Below, one piece after another: positions 47,214 to 61,100 of a stretch of DNA of 64,000 nt. Each line of letters opens with the position of its first letter. The stretch's first letter is position 1. Position numbers and translations under genes: made by a program. The notes below the pieces were generated by a model. It worked only from the letters and a program-made list of their open reading frames with translations. It was not told where the DNA came from and did not search any database. Origin of the DNA: Panagrolaimus kolymaensis (taxonomy: Eukaryota > Nematoda > Chromadorea > Rhabditida > Panagrolaimidae). Location of the stretch: NCBI GenBank assembly GCA_028622995.1, contig JAJQJQ010000071.1, positions 248,001 through 312,000 on the forward strand, in the 5' to 3' direction.

Positions 47214-47632
47214 GCCTTCAGCTTCGAGCTCGGAAATAATTTTATCTAAACTTAAATCCACTTTAAATTTAAATGTCATGAATTATGCTATAAAGAAATC
47301 AAGCAAATTCATGAAAGAATAAAAATTTGAAAAGAGAAATAGAAAAACCTTCAAAAGTTAAAGTTAACTCTTGTATCCAAGTTACCCTTTATAAATGGTT
47401 TAACAAATGTTATGAGAATAAATCAATTAGATGTGAACTCAAAATAGAAACTCATGTGCGATTTGATTTATATAAAATCAGTGAAGCTTTATTTGTAAAA
47501 AGAAAAATACGTAATTTTGGTTCCATGGGTATTTATAGTCCTTATATGTCATGTATGGAATACCCTAATGATTCTATAAAATGTCCATATATCCGATGTG
47601 AAATGAGTTTTTTAATGATCCAAATCTTGTAA
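47214..47632 (+). pseudogene. Possible decayed coding stretch
   Basis: Two adjoining frames look more protein-like than their surroundings. The first, after a T-run/AAG, reads PSASSSEIILSKLKSTLNLN and stops at 47320-47322. The second, shifted by one base, starts at about 47327 (LKREIEKPSKVK) and runs about 100 codons with normal composition and several Cys (YPNDSIKCPYIRCEM) to TAA at 47630-47632. A one-base slip in the intervening A-run would join them. No family is recognised. It may also be the last exon of an unrecognised gene or chance. Confidence 0.3.
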
Positions 47633-50600
47633 AACTATTAACTTGAATTTACTATCAAAGGCCACAAATTTATCTTTGTATAACAGGAGCTGCTCGAAAA
47701 TGAAAAATTGTGGTTTTTTATATTGAATTTCTCTTCGCGTTTAAAAAAAATTTTTTTTTGCTATACGTAATTTTTTCTTTCTGAAATCATTAACAAAGTT
47801 AGCAGAAAAAAATTAATTTCTTTTATTTAATCAATTTCAAAAGTATTAAAAAAATATTATTCACCAACGATAAAAAAGAATTGTAGTCTTTTTGGGCCCA
47901 GACTATCAATTTTATCAATCGAGCGAAACAATTAAAAAAAAAAGAGTAATAAAAACGTTGCATATTTGAAATTAAATTGACAATACCCTCAAAAATGGAT
48001 ATCAAAGCAAAAAATTTGCAAAAAAAAAAAATGACTCAAAATTTTTTTTTTATATATTCCCTTGGCGATTATTTTTTTGTGTTTATTGAGAATAAGGTTA
48101 AGGTATTTGAGTCAGCCATTACATGTTTTTACATCAAACTTTTTTTTTCAATCATTCTATTACAACTTTTTTATAAAACTGTCCCCAGAAACTACATTTT
48201 TCTGCAATAAATTATTCTTTTTTTTTGCTAAACCTTTTTTTATATTCATTTTTCTCATGGGTCCATCAGACGACAGACGACGACGCCTGCCGACCTAGGA
48301 ATAAGTGTTGTTGACCTTCGACACGTAGTCACATGACTTGATCTGATTTTTTTTCTTTTTATTTACACTTATCAGAAAAAGAAAAAGTAAATGTTTAATG
48401 TCTTTTTTTGTTGATTTTTGATGCAAAAATTTTGTGTGTGTTAATGAACATCAAATTTGTGATCTAATTGTGTTTATTGAGTGTCTTAAAAAACTTTTAT
48501 GACCTCTTTTTTTTGCATGCATTGTTTAAAATCCGGGTGTGTGAGTAAGAATGTTTTTTGACGTACTATATTTTTACGATAAGAGCGTGGTGGTCTATTG
48601 AAATCAAAGAGATTAAGAACAAAAAAAAGAATACGATAAAACTCTGTAAACTTTTAAAGTTACTTTAGCTCTACAAGTTCCATTTAAATTGTTTTGAATC
48701 TTTTTTTCCGAAACCTTGCTTAAAATTTTCTTTTATTTTTCCCAGTTCAAATAAGAATCTCCCTAACTTTTCCTTCAAGACAAAATTTCTTTTGCACCTT
48801 TCTTATTTTTTTCTGAATATTGAATGTTATGAAATCAGCAACGAAAAATTCTTATTGCCAAAAGAAATAAAGAATAAAAGAGAGGCACATCCTTATCATT
48901 TTTTTCTCTCTTATTTTCTAGCTTTTTAACTTTGATTGTTTCTTTTTAAGGCAACAGCAATCTTCTGAACGCTTAATGAGTTATTCTAAAAAAATGTCAT
49001 AAAAAACTGCAAATTCAGCAAAAAAAAAATTTCGGGAATAAAACTAAAAACTTCAATTAATGAAAGTGTTGATAATAAACTTTTCTTTCCACGTGACTGA
49101 TTATGTCTCAAATACCGTAAATTTTTCTTATGTCTTTTTTGGCGCCGCTCTGAGCTTTCATTTCTTTCTTTTTTCTTATCAAATTTTTAAACTTTCTTTT
49201 TTCTGGAGAGTGGTCATTGATGGAGGGATTTTCTTCGTTGAATTGAAAAGAAAAAAGATTAAAGTTAAGCTTACACACTGCTTAACAATCGACAATCGCG
49301 AGGCACTACAAATTATGATGATTGAGGATGATTTTTGTTTTTTTGGCGATTAAATTAATTCAAACATGATGAAAGAAATTAAATTCACACTACATACAAT
49401 TGAGTGAGGGATTAAAACTAGAGTTAAAAAGTTGGTTGTTGTAGTGGATATGAAATGATCAGAGTTGGGAGTTTTAAAAAGTAAAAAGAATGTGATCTCT
49501 TTGGATAGTTTTTACACCATAATTGATAATTTAAAGTTAAACCCGATTTGCACAGTGAATTTTTAAAAAATGCATTTAAAAAAAGTCAATTGATTAATTG
49601 AATTTTAATAGTTATTTATTTCAAAATTGCCATTTCCCTTATTTTTCTATTTTTCAAAATTGAAAAAAAATGAAAATATCCAAAAAAAAACTTTTGATAA
49701 ATGAAGGTTTTTAACCATAATTCTGAGTATTCTCGAAATGGCAATTTTTATAGTGGTCGAATTTGGCTTATCATTGTTATTTAAATTTTATTGCTCCGGA
49801 GTCCGGACTCCGGACCTCTAAAATCAATTCCTAAAACTTTTTTCTCACTGAGCTTAAGTTGCTTTATTATTTTTGGACTATTTTCAAAGCCTCGACGATT
49901 CATCTATATTTTATTTTAGCATTTGATGACCTTTTTTGTAATCCGTCCAATCTTTAAAAAAAAAAATAAGTTGTAGCATTAAACACTTAACAACGGCGGC
50001 TTTTTTATTATTGCTAATAAAAATAAAAGTTTTTATTTTTCTTAAAAATCTTTTTTTTATTTTTTTGATAACATTTAAACAAAAAAAAACATAAATGCCA
50101 AAAAAATTTAAAAACATAGCATCTTTTTATTTTTTATTTTAGTTCTGCAATAGAAGCCAAACTTTAAATGTCTCACTTTTTTTTAAGATCTTCGACATTT
50201 TAACGTCACAGACCAACAACAAAAAAAGAGAGAGAGAGAAAAACAACGAACGGGAAATGGTGATATTTTTATAACTTTTTATTTTTGACTTTATTTTTAA
50301 GAAACTGAAAAAAAATAAAAAAACGAAAGCTAAAAATTATGACAATAAATACAACACATAACATAATTTTAAAAAAATATGCAAATTTATTCTTTTTAGC
50401 AGCAAATAGGTTTAAATTTTTTTTGCTACGTATTTTAATCTTTTTATTATTTAAACAATTTTTTTTTGTTTTGTATTTTTTTGTTTACTCATTTATCAGC
50501 ACTATAAGCTCAAATCATTGCGGTTTTAACTTTTACTATTACTAGTCTTCTTCATTCAATTTAATTTTATTATTTTTTTGTTGCTATAAACCCTTTTATT

Positions 50601-53600
50601 TTTGGCAGCACAAAAATGTGGAAAATTTGCACGAGGAAAAATTATTGCGCCATCACTGATAATCTTTTGTGTCTGTTGTTTAAATTTGAAAAGAATTTAT
50701 CGTTTATGACAAATAAATGACTTCAGGCTTCAGGGTTCAATTTTTATTTATTGTTTTTTATATTTTCAAAAAATGCAGAAGGACCAAAAAAACGCAACTT
50801 TGTTGTCGAGCTGAACGGAGGAAGCCGTCAAAGAAGTTCAAAAGCTTCTAATCGTTAGAAATAAATCCATGAATAAACTTTGTTTTTTGTTTGCTTACCA
50901 AAATTTCTGTCAGCCTCTGAACAACTTAAACTTCACAAGAAAAATGTCAAAAAAAAGACTAGTCTTTAAAAAATCATAAGACGCAAAAAAAAAAAAGAAA
51001 CAGCAATGGGTGTTCGTTTCTTATTTTAAGGATTCTTTTTAAAAAAGTGTCATCGTCGTCTTCCTTTTTTTGGCGGATTTAATTTACACCCTTTAAAAAA
51101 TATTTTTCTTAGCCTCAAATGTTTATTTGACGAAGATTCTTAAAAAATTAAAAAATAATAAACAAAAATAAAATTTTCATAAATTTACAGTAAGATTTTG
51201 TCAAAATATGAGAAATATGTATTTAAAAATTGACAAATGAAATTATAATTTTGTTTTAAATTGAAAAGTTACAAACTTAAATCCACAAAAATAACAAATG
51301 ATTTTGAATGATGGATGGATATAACCTTAAAATTTTTTATTTTTTTTATAATTAATAAAAATTGATTTTTATTTTTTAAAATTGCGGATGCTAGTCCCTC
51401 ATTTATTTTTCTTTTTCGTCTTTAAAAAAGAAGTATCATAGCACACGCTTTTTAACTGTTTTTGTTTTTGCATTATTCTTAAATCACATGGTTTTTTTGA
51501 CAATATAATGTCAAAAATAATGAGAGTTAAATCCGATTTATTTACTTTACTTCTTTTTCTTTTTTTAAAGACACGATTGATGTCTGGAATAAATATTAAT
51601 TTTTATAAAAGGATTTTGGCGTAAATCCATACAAAAACTTCTATCTTTGATTTTTTCACCTTTATTAGACACAGAATTTAAACACTTAAGCCAAATTTGT
51701 ATTTGAATCCTAAGGTGAAAGAGGAAGAATAAATGCTGCTGTTGCACTTTCTATGTCATGCATGAGTAATGCTTACATTTGTTTGATCTTTAATGCAATA
51801 GAGAAGATCAGAAGTTGAGAGAGAGTTAATGCGGTGATGCTATTTTAAAATAATATGTATTTGGGTACTTTTGTAAGATTTTATAGTAATCTAATAAATT
51901 AAGAACTAAAAGGTCTGTGGATTTACGGATTTAATTCCGGTTTTATGGCACGGTTAATCCAATTTTCAAATATGTGATGCCTAAAGTTCAAAAGCGATGA
52001 TTTCATTTGACTTCTCTTCCTTTTGATCTTTGACTTAATCAGCAAAAAAACTTTTTTTACCGACAAAAACTTTGTTTTTGTCTGGAAAAAAACAGAAACA
52101 TAGGATTTAGAGAATATTGCCTTTAAAATTATATTTACTTTTAAAATTTAGTTGCTTTTTTGATATTTTAGTAATATTTTCTTTTCCTAACAAAATTTCC
52201 TTTATCAAAATCTTTCAGTTCCAACAAGATGGAAAGTTTTACAATTCCTTTTTTTTCTTCTTCCGGCTTGAAAGCCATAAAAAAACAGCGACTAACAATC
52301 ATCTTTCCACCTTCTGCTTGTAAATTAAAATATTTTATTTTACAATGTAATATTTCCCACACTGTCTAGATTGTTTTACAATTTCCTTTTTCTTTATTTT
52401 CCCGGAATATACAAATTTTCATTTAAAACATTTTTTATTTGTTGATCTTTGTAAAAAAACTTAATTTTATGGTGCACATTTTTATTTTATTTTAATTACC
52501 TTCTTTTAATTTTCTAGCCAGTGTGGTAAAATAATTAAACTTTTTTTACCATAAGTACATCCATAATTATTATTCTTAAGATAATAATTTACTGCTTTTT
52601 TAGTCTCTTTTTATTTTTTTTATTTCCTTCAAGTGCAACTTTTTACTTTTTAACAACTACAAAATGAATTATTATTCAAGCAAGCATAGAAATTAAAAAA
52701 TTAAATTTTTTTAAGATGTCTTAAGTTTTAGAGATTTTGAGATAAAAAGTTAATTTACTCTCGATGAGTAATGAACTTCCTTATGAGACATTCTTTTCGG
52801 TTGAAAGCAATTAGAAACATGTGCTTTTGTGTGTTTTACTCATCTAATTTTTTTCCTCAGCTGATTCACTTTTTTAATTTTTACAAAAAAAAGATAAAAG
52901 CAAAAACAACAAAAAAATTTAAAAAAAAAACACAAGACAGTTTTTTTCTCATTAATTCCTGATATGAAAATATATGATGACGGACCCATGGAAATTATCA
53001 TTTTTATCTTCAAAAAAAAAATAATCCTATCTCGTCAAATTTTTTTGTATGTTTGTAAAAAGCCAAAAGGATTATAGCTTTGAAAAAAAAAGCTAAAATT
53101 AAAAAGCACACTAAAGACAACAAACAAAACAAGCAATCCAAAACATTTAAAAAAGCAAAAATGTTAAAAACATTTTTTTGTTGCCTTAACAGGATTATTT
53201 GCTAATTCTGTTCTTGCTTGCTTGCTGGCATTTAACAAAGATAAAATTTTGTAAAAGCGGATTATCTCTCTCACTTTTTTTTAGTTTCACCTTTGCTTTA
53301 TTTTTTTTTATTTTTATGGTGTTTCTAATTTTTGTATTTTTAATATTTATAAATAAGCAGATGACTAAATAGCGTCATCTCTTATTTTGTTGCTTTTTTT
53401 TGAAACACGTGGTTTCATTAAAATTTTTAACATTTTTATTAAAGACCATGAGTTTTTATTTTTGCAGCTTCTGTTTCTTCTTCGAGAAAGAAAAAAAGAT
53501 GCAAATTTTTTTTAATAATTTAAAATGTTTCTTTTTCCCTTGTGGGTGCAATGGAATGATAATACCATGCTTGCTTTTAATTTTCTAAGAAAACTAAAAA

Positions 53601-56600
53601 AGCCAAGAACTAAAGAGATTTTTTTTTAAATATCAAAAAGCGATTGTAAATCATCCGCAAAGTAATAAAATAAATTTTAAATTATTAAAAAAAATTTGCA
53701 TCTTAATTTATTAATTTAAACAAAAAAATTAAAATCAAAAAAATGTTGGATTGAACTTAGAGGACTTGACAATCCTTGGCTTTTTTGCAATAATAAATCA
53801 TGGATTGAAAAAAAACTTTTTTGAACCCATAAAGTTTCCTGACAAAATTCTGTCGACCATATTTTAAACTTATATCTCCCTTCTTTTTTTCATTTTACAA
53901 TATTCACATACATACAAATTTAAATTATATGCAAATTCCAGTTACAATTACAAAAAAACACATAATTAAAATATATATGTATATAGATACAATTAAGATA
54001 GCCACACTTAATAAAAAAATAATTATAATTACAAACGCCCGCTAACTTTAATTACAAATTAACTACAAAAACTCATAAATTCAAATTAAAATTATAAGTT
54101 ATAAGATCTATTACTTTACAGAATAAATTTTTTGTATGTTATGTGTTTTTGTTGTTGGTGTAAAACAATTAATAAATTAACAAACTTTTTCCTTCTGCCT
54201 CTGATTAATTAATTAAGTTTAAGAAGGAAGAAACTGAAGAAAAAATCTATGAGTCTAAAACATTAAAATATTTCCAAAAAATACATTTGTAATTCATTAC
54301 AGTACCCTTTAGGAAATAGTTATGCTAACATACATATTTTTTACAAATTTCGTATACTTTTTTTTCTTGAAATATAGAATTTTGACAGATATGAGAAACT
54401 AAAAAGCAAACGATAAAAATGTGGGCGCTGATCCGAGAAAAGAAATCATAGAAAAATCTTTTTATTAATTGCATTTCGAACAGGAAATAAAAAGCCTCTA
54501 AAATTCTTTATGCAAATTTAAATCAACAAAGGAATGTCATAAAATTTAATGTAATATAAAAGACATTTACTTATATTGTTCTTAAATTTTGTTTTTATAT
54601 AGACCTAAACTTCCCTCAATATTGAGTGCGATTATTTTCTGCTGACCATTTTTTATTACTTTTATGAGGTATGAATAATAATTAATTGTAGTTAAATTAA
54701 TTCCCTGTAGACCAATTTTTTGAGGTTACAAAAGGTCAAAATAACCTTTTTTTCTCATTCATCTAAATAAATTAATGGTTTGACTTTTTATAGCCGAGTT
54801 TTCCAAGATTCCCAAGAGACAAAGTAATTAATTGTCTTCTCTTTTTTTTTTTTGCTCCAACTATAAACTGTAACATTTGGCTGCTGCTTGTAGCGTGGGT
54901 TTAATAGACTTTCTTTGTTTTAGAATGCTTTTTTGTTGATGAAATGAATGAATGTAAGTGAGTAAGAAAGCTTGTTAAAAAAATAATAGCAGCTGTCCCA
55001 AAATGAATTAAAGTGTTTCAAAAATGTTGTAAGTGTATGGCAATTTAAAATTTACGACGAGGCTGTGATTCATAGAAATAAGCAATATTCATTATTTAAA
55101 TAAACTTCAAACATAGAATTAAACTTTTTTTTATAGTGCAAAAAACATTTAATACTAAAAACATTTTACCGGGAAAATACGGTAGTTTTTGAAATAAAGG
55201 GCTAAAAAAAGGTAAGCTAACAAAAGACTGTTGATAAATTTTTTATTTCATTAATTAAAATATTTGCAAATATCTATGAGCATTAAGCTACAATTTAGAA
55301 TATCCTTTATTCATAAATGAATAAAACGACGTAAAAAATCAAACCAATCTCAAGGTTAAAATTTTAATTAAAAATCCCGACTAAAACCTTTATTTTTTTC
55401 GTTAATTAAGATATTTTTATTAATTTAATCAAAAATTTCCAACAACAAACACAATACAGTATTTTTCCTCTTCATTTATAAATGAATATGAAAAAAAACG
55501 TAGGTATAAACACTCAATTTTATACAAGGTTAAAATTTAATTTTAAAAAAAAATTAATCTCTCTATTTTGACAATTATAATCTTTTTATTTATTTATTGC
55601 ATCGACCAAAAAAGAGAAATTAAATCGAAGCGCAGCATTTAGCTGTGGCATTTAGTAGACAGCAGCGGAAATTGTTTTTATTAATTAAAAATATGCAACA
55701 AATAAATAAATGATTATTGCAATTATTAATCAAATTAATCAAAATTAAAATTAATATTAAAAAAAAGTAAAAATAAATTTTTTATTAATTTAAAAAGTAT
55801 CTTTTTATTTACAATGTCCCCAAAAAAGAAGATGTCCTTGGAAAGAGTGGCTTTAATTAACTTTTTTTTGCATGCATTTAAAAATATTTTTAATTGTTCA
55901 GAAAAATTAAGAAAAGGTATTATTTGCTGAATTTTTTTTCTAATATTAAGTGTGGGAAGTGTAATTTTGAAATATTGCTAAATATTTCCTAAAAATATGC
56001 ACTTATCTTTAAGTTTTTTGATAGTAGTTTTTTTGGGATAAATTTGGCTTTTTTGTTGATGAATATATAATTGATCCGGAAAATTATAAAAAAAAGATTT
56101 AAACGCGGAATTTAAATTTTTTTAAAATAAAGTAATGATAATAACCGGGAAGCTTTTTTCTTTTTTGTCTTTGTTAAAAAATACGGAAGGAAAAAAGTTA
56201 TTTTAAACTTTCATGCTTTGAAGGAGGATTACTTTCCTACTTCCTCATCCTCTTCGTCATCGTTAATTAAACTTTCAGGGCTGTTTAAAAATTTTCATTT
56301 GTAGCCTTCTTACCGCAAAAAAAAATTACTGTAAGCTTCGAATAAGAAAAGCTCAAATTTGTTGGGATAATTGAAATTGCTGAGCCATGGCTTTTTTCCT
56401 TATGGAATTGTGAGGAATAGTTTTAGGTTATTTTAATGATTTGAAAAACCATTTTTTTCTGACATATAAAAATGCAAAAAATTAAAATTATCTAAAACTA
56501 TAATAATTCTTTGATTTCTGAAATTTTTTTCAACATTTCTCTATCGATTTTAGTTATTTGGGAAATAAAATTATTTATAAATTTACTGTAAGATTCTTGG

Positions 56601-57611
56601 CAAAACATTTTTTGCTTTATTTTTTCCTTAACTTCTCTTTTTCTGTTGAAATTTTCTTCCTCGATATTGGAAATTTCTCGTTAGTTAGTTCCTGAATGGT
56701 TCTATTTTCAAATTTAAAATACTCTGAAGTTTAATGTTTGCTTTTTTGTTGAAGTTCAAAAAGTATTACTCAGAAAGTAAGTCTCACTTTTCAACGATGT
56801 GTATATTTATTAAATTAAACTTTTTCAACAAACCACTTCCGACTATATTTTTTTTACGACAGCAAAGGTTTTTGTTACTTTAAATTTTAATTTTTTGCTC
56901 TAAAATATTTAAATTAAATTTTAAGTTTTTTACACTGTTTTTTAAATACAACGTATTTTACCAATTTTAATTTGAAAATTTTGGACCCCTAAAAAACATT
57001 TTTTGTACTATTAAAAAATACAACATTAATGAATTCCAAAGTTTTAAAGTAAAAGAAAAATTTGCGTATAAAACATTAAAGATTAATAATTATTTCGATG
57101 CTTTGGTGCTAAAAACATTTACCAAAAGGAAAAAATATTCAAATTTGATTTAATTTTTTATTTTCATACAAAACACATAAAGTTCGTTACTGACTTTTTA
57201 CGTAACAAATTACATTAAAGTTTTATTGACTCTTTTTTTTATGAGCTATTTTTATTTTGATATACAAACAATAATAGCCGTCATTTATTTTTTTGGTTGG
57301 TTGGTTGGTCGGTTGTTGGCTAGCTAAAAAAATAATAATATAATAATTTAATTTAGTTTTATGTATATATCTTTCTGGATTTGAAAAAAATAGTAATTAG
57401 TTCAATAGGTAAAAAATAATATTTTATATTATTGTATAAAAAATATTTATTTTTTGAGTGTCATTTTAAAGGTCAAATTTGATATACATACGAAATTTTA
57501 AAATGGTTATTATTAAATGAGCTATTTTTAAAGTTGTTTTTTTTGTGACAGAGATCGGCCATTTTTTTTTTTTGAGGAGGTAGATAAATTTAACGCTGTA
57601 TAAGATTTGGT
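47633..57611. other. About 10 kb gene-poor A/T-rich region
   Basis: No exon with credible splice signals, no RNA gene and no repeat partner within the window were found. Simple repeats occur, such as AG at about 50229-50240 and TTGG at about 57296-57311. A perfect palindrome at 49795-49814 and a GC-richer patch at 48262-48335 are the only local peculiarities. Confidence 0.35.
49795..49814. repeat. Perfect 20-bp GC-rich palindrome
   Basis: TCCGGAGTCCGGACTCCGGA equals its own reverse complement and contains three TCCGGA units. It could form a cruciform or be the remnant of a short GC-rich repeat. No function can be assigned. Confidence 0.7.
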
Positions 57612-57676
57612 ACTTCTATAGATGTGGCCCCCCGCTTTTTTATTTTATTTTTTTATTCTTTTTTCGACCAATGGAT

Positions 57677-57735
57677 GATTCGAACTTTTTGTTCTTTTGA
57701 TAGTCTAATGTACTAACCACTCGACCATAGAAGCT
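57677..57735 (-). other. tRNA-like sequence with A and B boxes (minus strand)
   Basis: On the minus strand TGGTCGAGTGG (complement of 57717-57727) fits the A box and GTTCGAATC (complement of 57677-57685) fits the B box. The anticodon and T stems do not pair well and there is no terminating T-run just after it, so this is a tRNA pseudogene or a tRNA-derived repeat head rather than a working tRNA. Confidence 0.4.
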
Positions 57736-57879
57736 TGAATTCTAATGCAAACAAATTCAAAGACTTTAAATTGAGCTCTTGAAACTATTTTGGCACTCTC
57801 CTTTACAATTCGACTGAGATACTTGGATTGAAAGATTCAAAGAAATTTATTTGTATTTAGTAAAAATAATAATAAAATA

Positions 57880-57975
57880 TTAGAGAAAAGCGGAATAATG
57901 TTCACGAATTTGGTTCCAAAGATTAAACATGACATCAGGTCCTCCAATTCTTCCAAAGTATCCATTTCCATGTTC
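57880..57975 (-). pseudogene. Possible terminal exon inside the foldback element
   Basis: On the minus strand 31 codons read EHGNGYFGRIGGPDVMFN and on to a TAA at 57880-57882, with protein-like composition and AATAAA-type sequence about 30 bases further on. A stop lies two codons upstream in the same frame, and the AG before it lacks a T-run, so an intact splice acceptor is doubtful. Family not recognised. It may be a captured gene end. Confidence 0.3.
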
Positions 57976-58120
57976 TTTTTAATGAGAAAAGAAATATGAA
58001 AAATGACATTGGAAAGAAACTGACTAAATTGAGTATATGCAGATTTTTAGTGGTAAAAAATTAAGAGAAAAAAGAATAAAAAAATAAAATAAAAAAGCGG
58101 GGGGCCACATCTATAGAAGT

Positions 58121-61100
58121 GAGATTTTGCCAAACTTTCGTGTTGACAAAATTATTAAAATTTTACGTTAAGTTTTTTTTCTATTTGCTTGGGAAAATTT
58201 TCCCTTTGCTAATATTTCTTTTTTTGGTCGGTCCACAAACACAAGAAACAACAAAATAAAAATGATGTAGCACACACACATTCAAATAATTATTAATCAT
58301 CCAATAACAACAAAAAAAAAGAAGATTAGTCTTTGCTTTTAGGTCTTTTGGAACGACAAAAATAAATTTAAAAAAAATACAATCTCACACACAATTGAAA
58401 AACAAAACAAAAAATTAATACAAATCCCCAAAAACAAGGATATTGCTAATACTTTTTATTTATCTTGAACAACGCGAATTCCCTTAATAAATTTCTTTTA
58501 TTTTTTCTTTATTTATTTTTCATGGGAAAAAAAACATTGGTCTTTTTTAACTAAAGTCAAAGTTCAAAACGCTTATTTATGATGGATAGATGGATGAGTG
58601 AAGATGAATAATAAGAAGCTAAAATTTTTTTTTACAGTTTATCCTATTTCTTTTGAACATCTTATCCTTTTCTTTATTTTTCTTTATTCTAAATTTTTTG
58701 TCTTTATGGCTTTTCCATTTATTTCTTTGTAAAATTTTAAACTACAAAAACCGACCACAAAAAGAATCTTTTATTTTATGTAAGGATTTTGAAAAGGAAT
58801 TTTTTTTTTAATAATTGGTTTGTGTGTCTTAGTTAGTCAGATGACAGAGATTTACATTTATTTATTTATTAAAGCAGGCACGCTTGGATTTTTTTTTGAA
58901 AAGGATTGTGTGCAGCTTCCGTTTTTAGGAATATGATGATTTTTAGCATCAGTTTTTTTTTTCAATCCATTTTAGTTTTAAGGTAATCCGATTATCTAAA
59001 ATTAAAGATAGAAATGAAAAAGTTGTAAACAACTTCTACAGTATATTTATTTTTTTCAAAAATAAAAAACGCTTATGTCATTTATTTTTTGAAAATAATG
59101 TGAGAAAAAAATGTATTTAAAAAGTTTTAATATTGCAAATCACAAAATTAACAAAACTTGAAAAATTTTCGATCATGAAACTACTAAAAAAAGCAGGGAT
59201 TTGTCTTCCCAAAAAAATAATTTTTTCGGTCTCAATGCTAAAATATTTTATTCGGGCTTATCAAAAGCTTGCTGTTCAAATTATTTCTCTTTTTTGAGAT
59301 ACATCAGCCATTTTGAAACATTCATTAAAAATTTAATTATTTTTTATGAAACCCTTAAACTTGGGCACTATGAGTAAATACATACTTCTTATTAAAAAAT
59401 GATAAATACAAAAATTCAAATTATAGTCACCTGAAAACCAATTACAACACCCTCAAATAAAAAAATCACATTGCCCTTTATTTTCTATATAAATATTTTT
59501 GTTTTTAGCAAATTACTTGTAGTAAAAAAAAAGGTTTTTCTTTTAGACACCTGCTTGCTTTTCCACTTTGCTGCATATTATATAAATTCCCATAATTGTT
59601 GTTTTGTTTAAACACAAAACAAACATCTGCTCTATTTTTAAGTTTTTAAATGTAATATAGTCTTCAGCATCACTTTTTTTTTAATTTTATTTTAGTTTTA
59701 TTGTTTTTACACCTGGAAATTATTACTTTACTTTTTTTTCTTGGCATTGCAAAAAACTTAACTTTTTTTAGTTTTATTTTTACACCTGCTAAAACTAATT
59801 TTTTTATTACTCAAAAACAAAGTTAAGTGTGTTGTCTCGCCGGATTCTTTATTTATAACTTTCTTTTTCGAAATTTTGTAGTTATAAAAAAAGATGAGTT
59901 TTTTTTTGCATTTTTCTTTGTCGACTACATCGGTTTTAAATAACTTTTTTGAACTTGAGAACTTGAGGATTTCTGAATTTTTGAAATGTGAAAATGAATG
60001 AGTAAATTTTATGTGGGATTTGACATTTTTTGAAATAATGAAATATCTGGGGAATAAATTTGAGTTGTTTTGATTTAAAAAAAACCAAAAGTATTAATGA
60101 TGGGTAAAAGAGCAGCGAGATCTTTTGAAGAGAAAAATGGATGACAAAAAAAGTGCCCGAATTTCTGCAGGGATTTGAATGCAATTTTTTGTTTTCATTT
60201 TATTACATTTATTAGAAACCCTGCTAAAAATTTTGGCACCGTTTCCAATAATTTAAAATTTGACGATTATCTAAAGTCGTGGTAAATCAAAGAATTTTTT
60301 AAAGCTTTCTTGGTTGAACACTTTTGATTTTCAAAATTAAAAACTTTTTTCAAATTATTTTCATTTGCACTTTATTTTCTTTCAAAAAATAATTAAAGTA
60401 AAAACACATGGGTTCCAGAAGTTATTATTTCTTTGCAACAATTTCACTTTTTTATTTTCGAAGAACTATGCCAAAATTCACCTGGATGGTACAAAAACAC
60501 AAAAAAAATATATGGGGGCATAGCTACAACTACGTGCAGGCGTTCTTCCGTTTCTTTTTTTTGTAAACAATATTTTTTTAGTAAAAAAATGAAATTTGCA
60601 TTTTAAATAAGCTACAATTCTTTGCAAAAAAAAATTCGTATTAAAATATCCTTTTTTACTTTTAAAAGTTTTGGAGCAAAAATTACGGTAGCTTCCAAAT
60701 GTTTTGAAGCTAAACCTTTTCGCATTATTTCTTCAAAATTTAAATATTTAAAAAAGTGAATTCATTTCTAAGAAATTTTTATTTACTTTTTAATTCAGCC
60801 AAAAAAGAAAAAATTACATACATATAAACATTTTTTGTAGTTAACTACACTTTTTTTCTAAAAGTCATTTGATTTCTGCGATTATCGTTAAAAATGGAAA
60901 AGTTTTTTTTGCAGACCTCCCAAACCAAAAATTTATTTGGTTGATAATCTTTCTTTCCATTTTTTGATTCCGTCGAAAAAAATAAAAATATGACATTCAT
61001 TTACTTTGTTTCAAAGTGTTAAACCTTTTTCTTTCTTTTTCTTCTCCAAAAAAGACTATTCTTGATTATAATGATAATTATTGTCCGGTCACGTTTTTTC

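Larger units (their letters stand above)
57612..58120. mobile_element. Foldback element, 509 bp, 54-bp terminal inverted repeats, with captured-looking content
   Basis: The terminal repeats are 57612-57665 and 58067-58120, perfectly paired (coordinate sum 115732), and include the GC-rich run GGCCCCCCGC. The interior holds, on the minus strand, a tRNA-like sequence and a coding-looking 3' end, so it is unlike the empty interiors of the other two foldback elements. No transposase is present. The superfamily is unknown. Confidence 0.8.

Noticed and set aside
57677..57735. Functional tRNA-Asp on the minus strand
   Set aside because: The candidate anticodon stem has only two pairs and the T stem does not form, although the A and B boxes fit.
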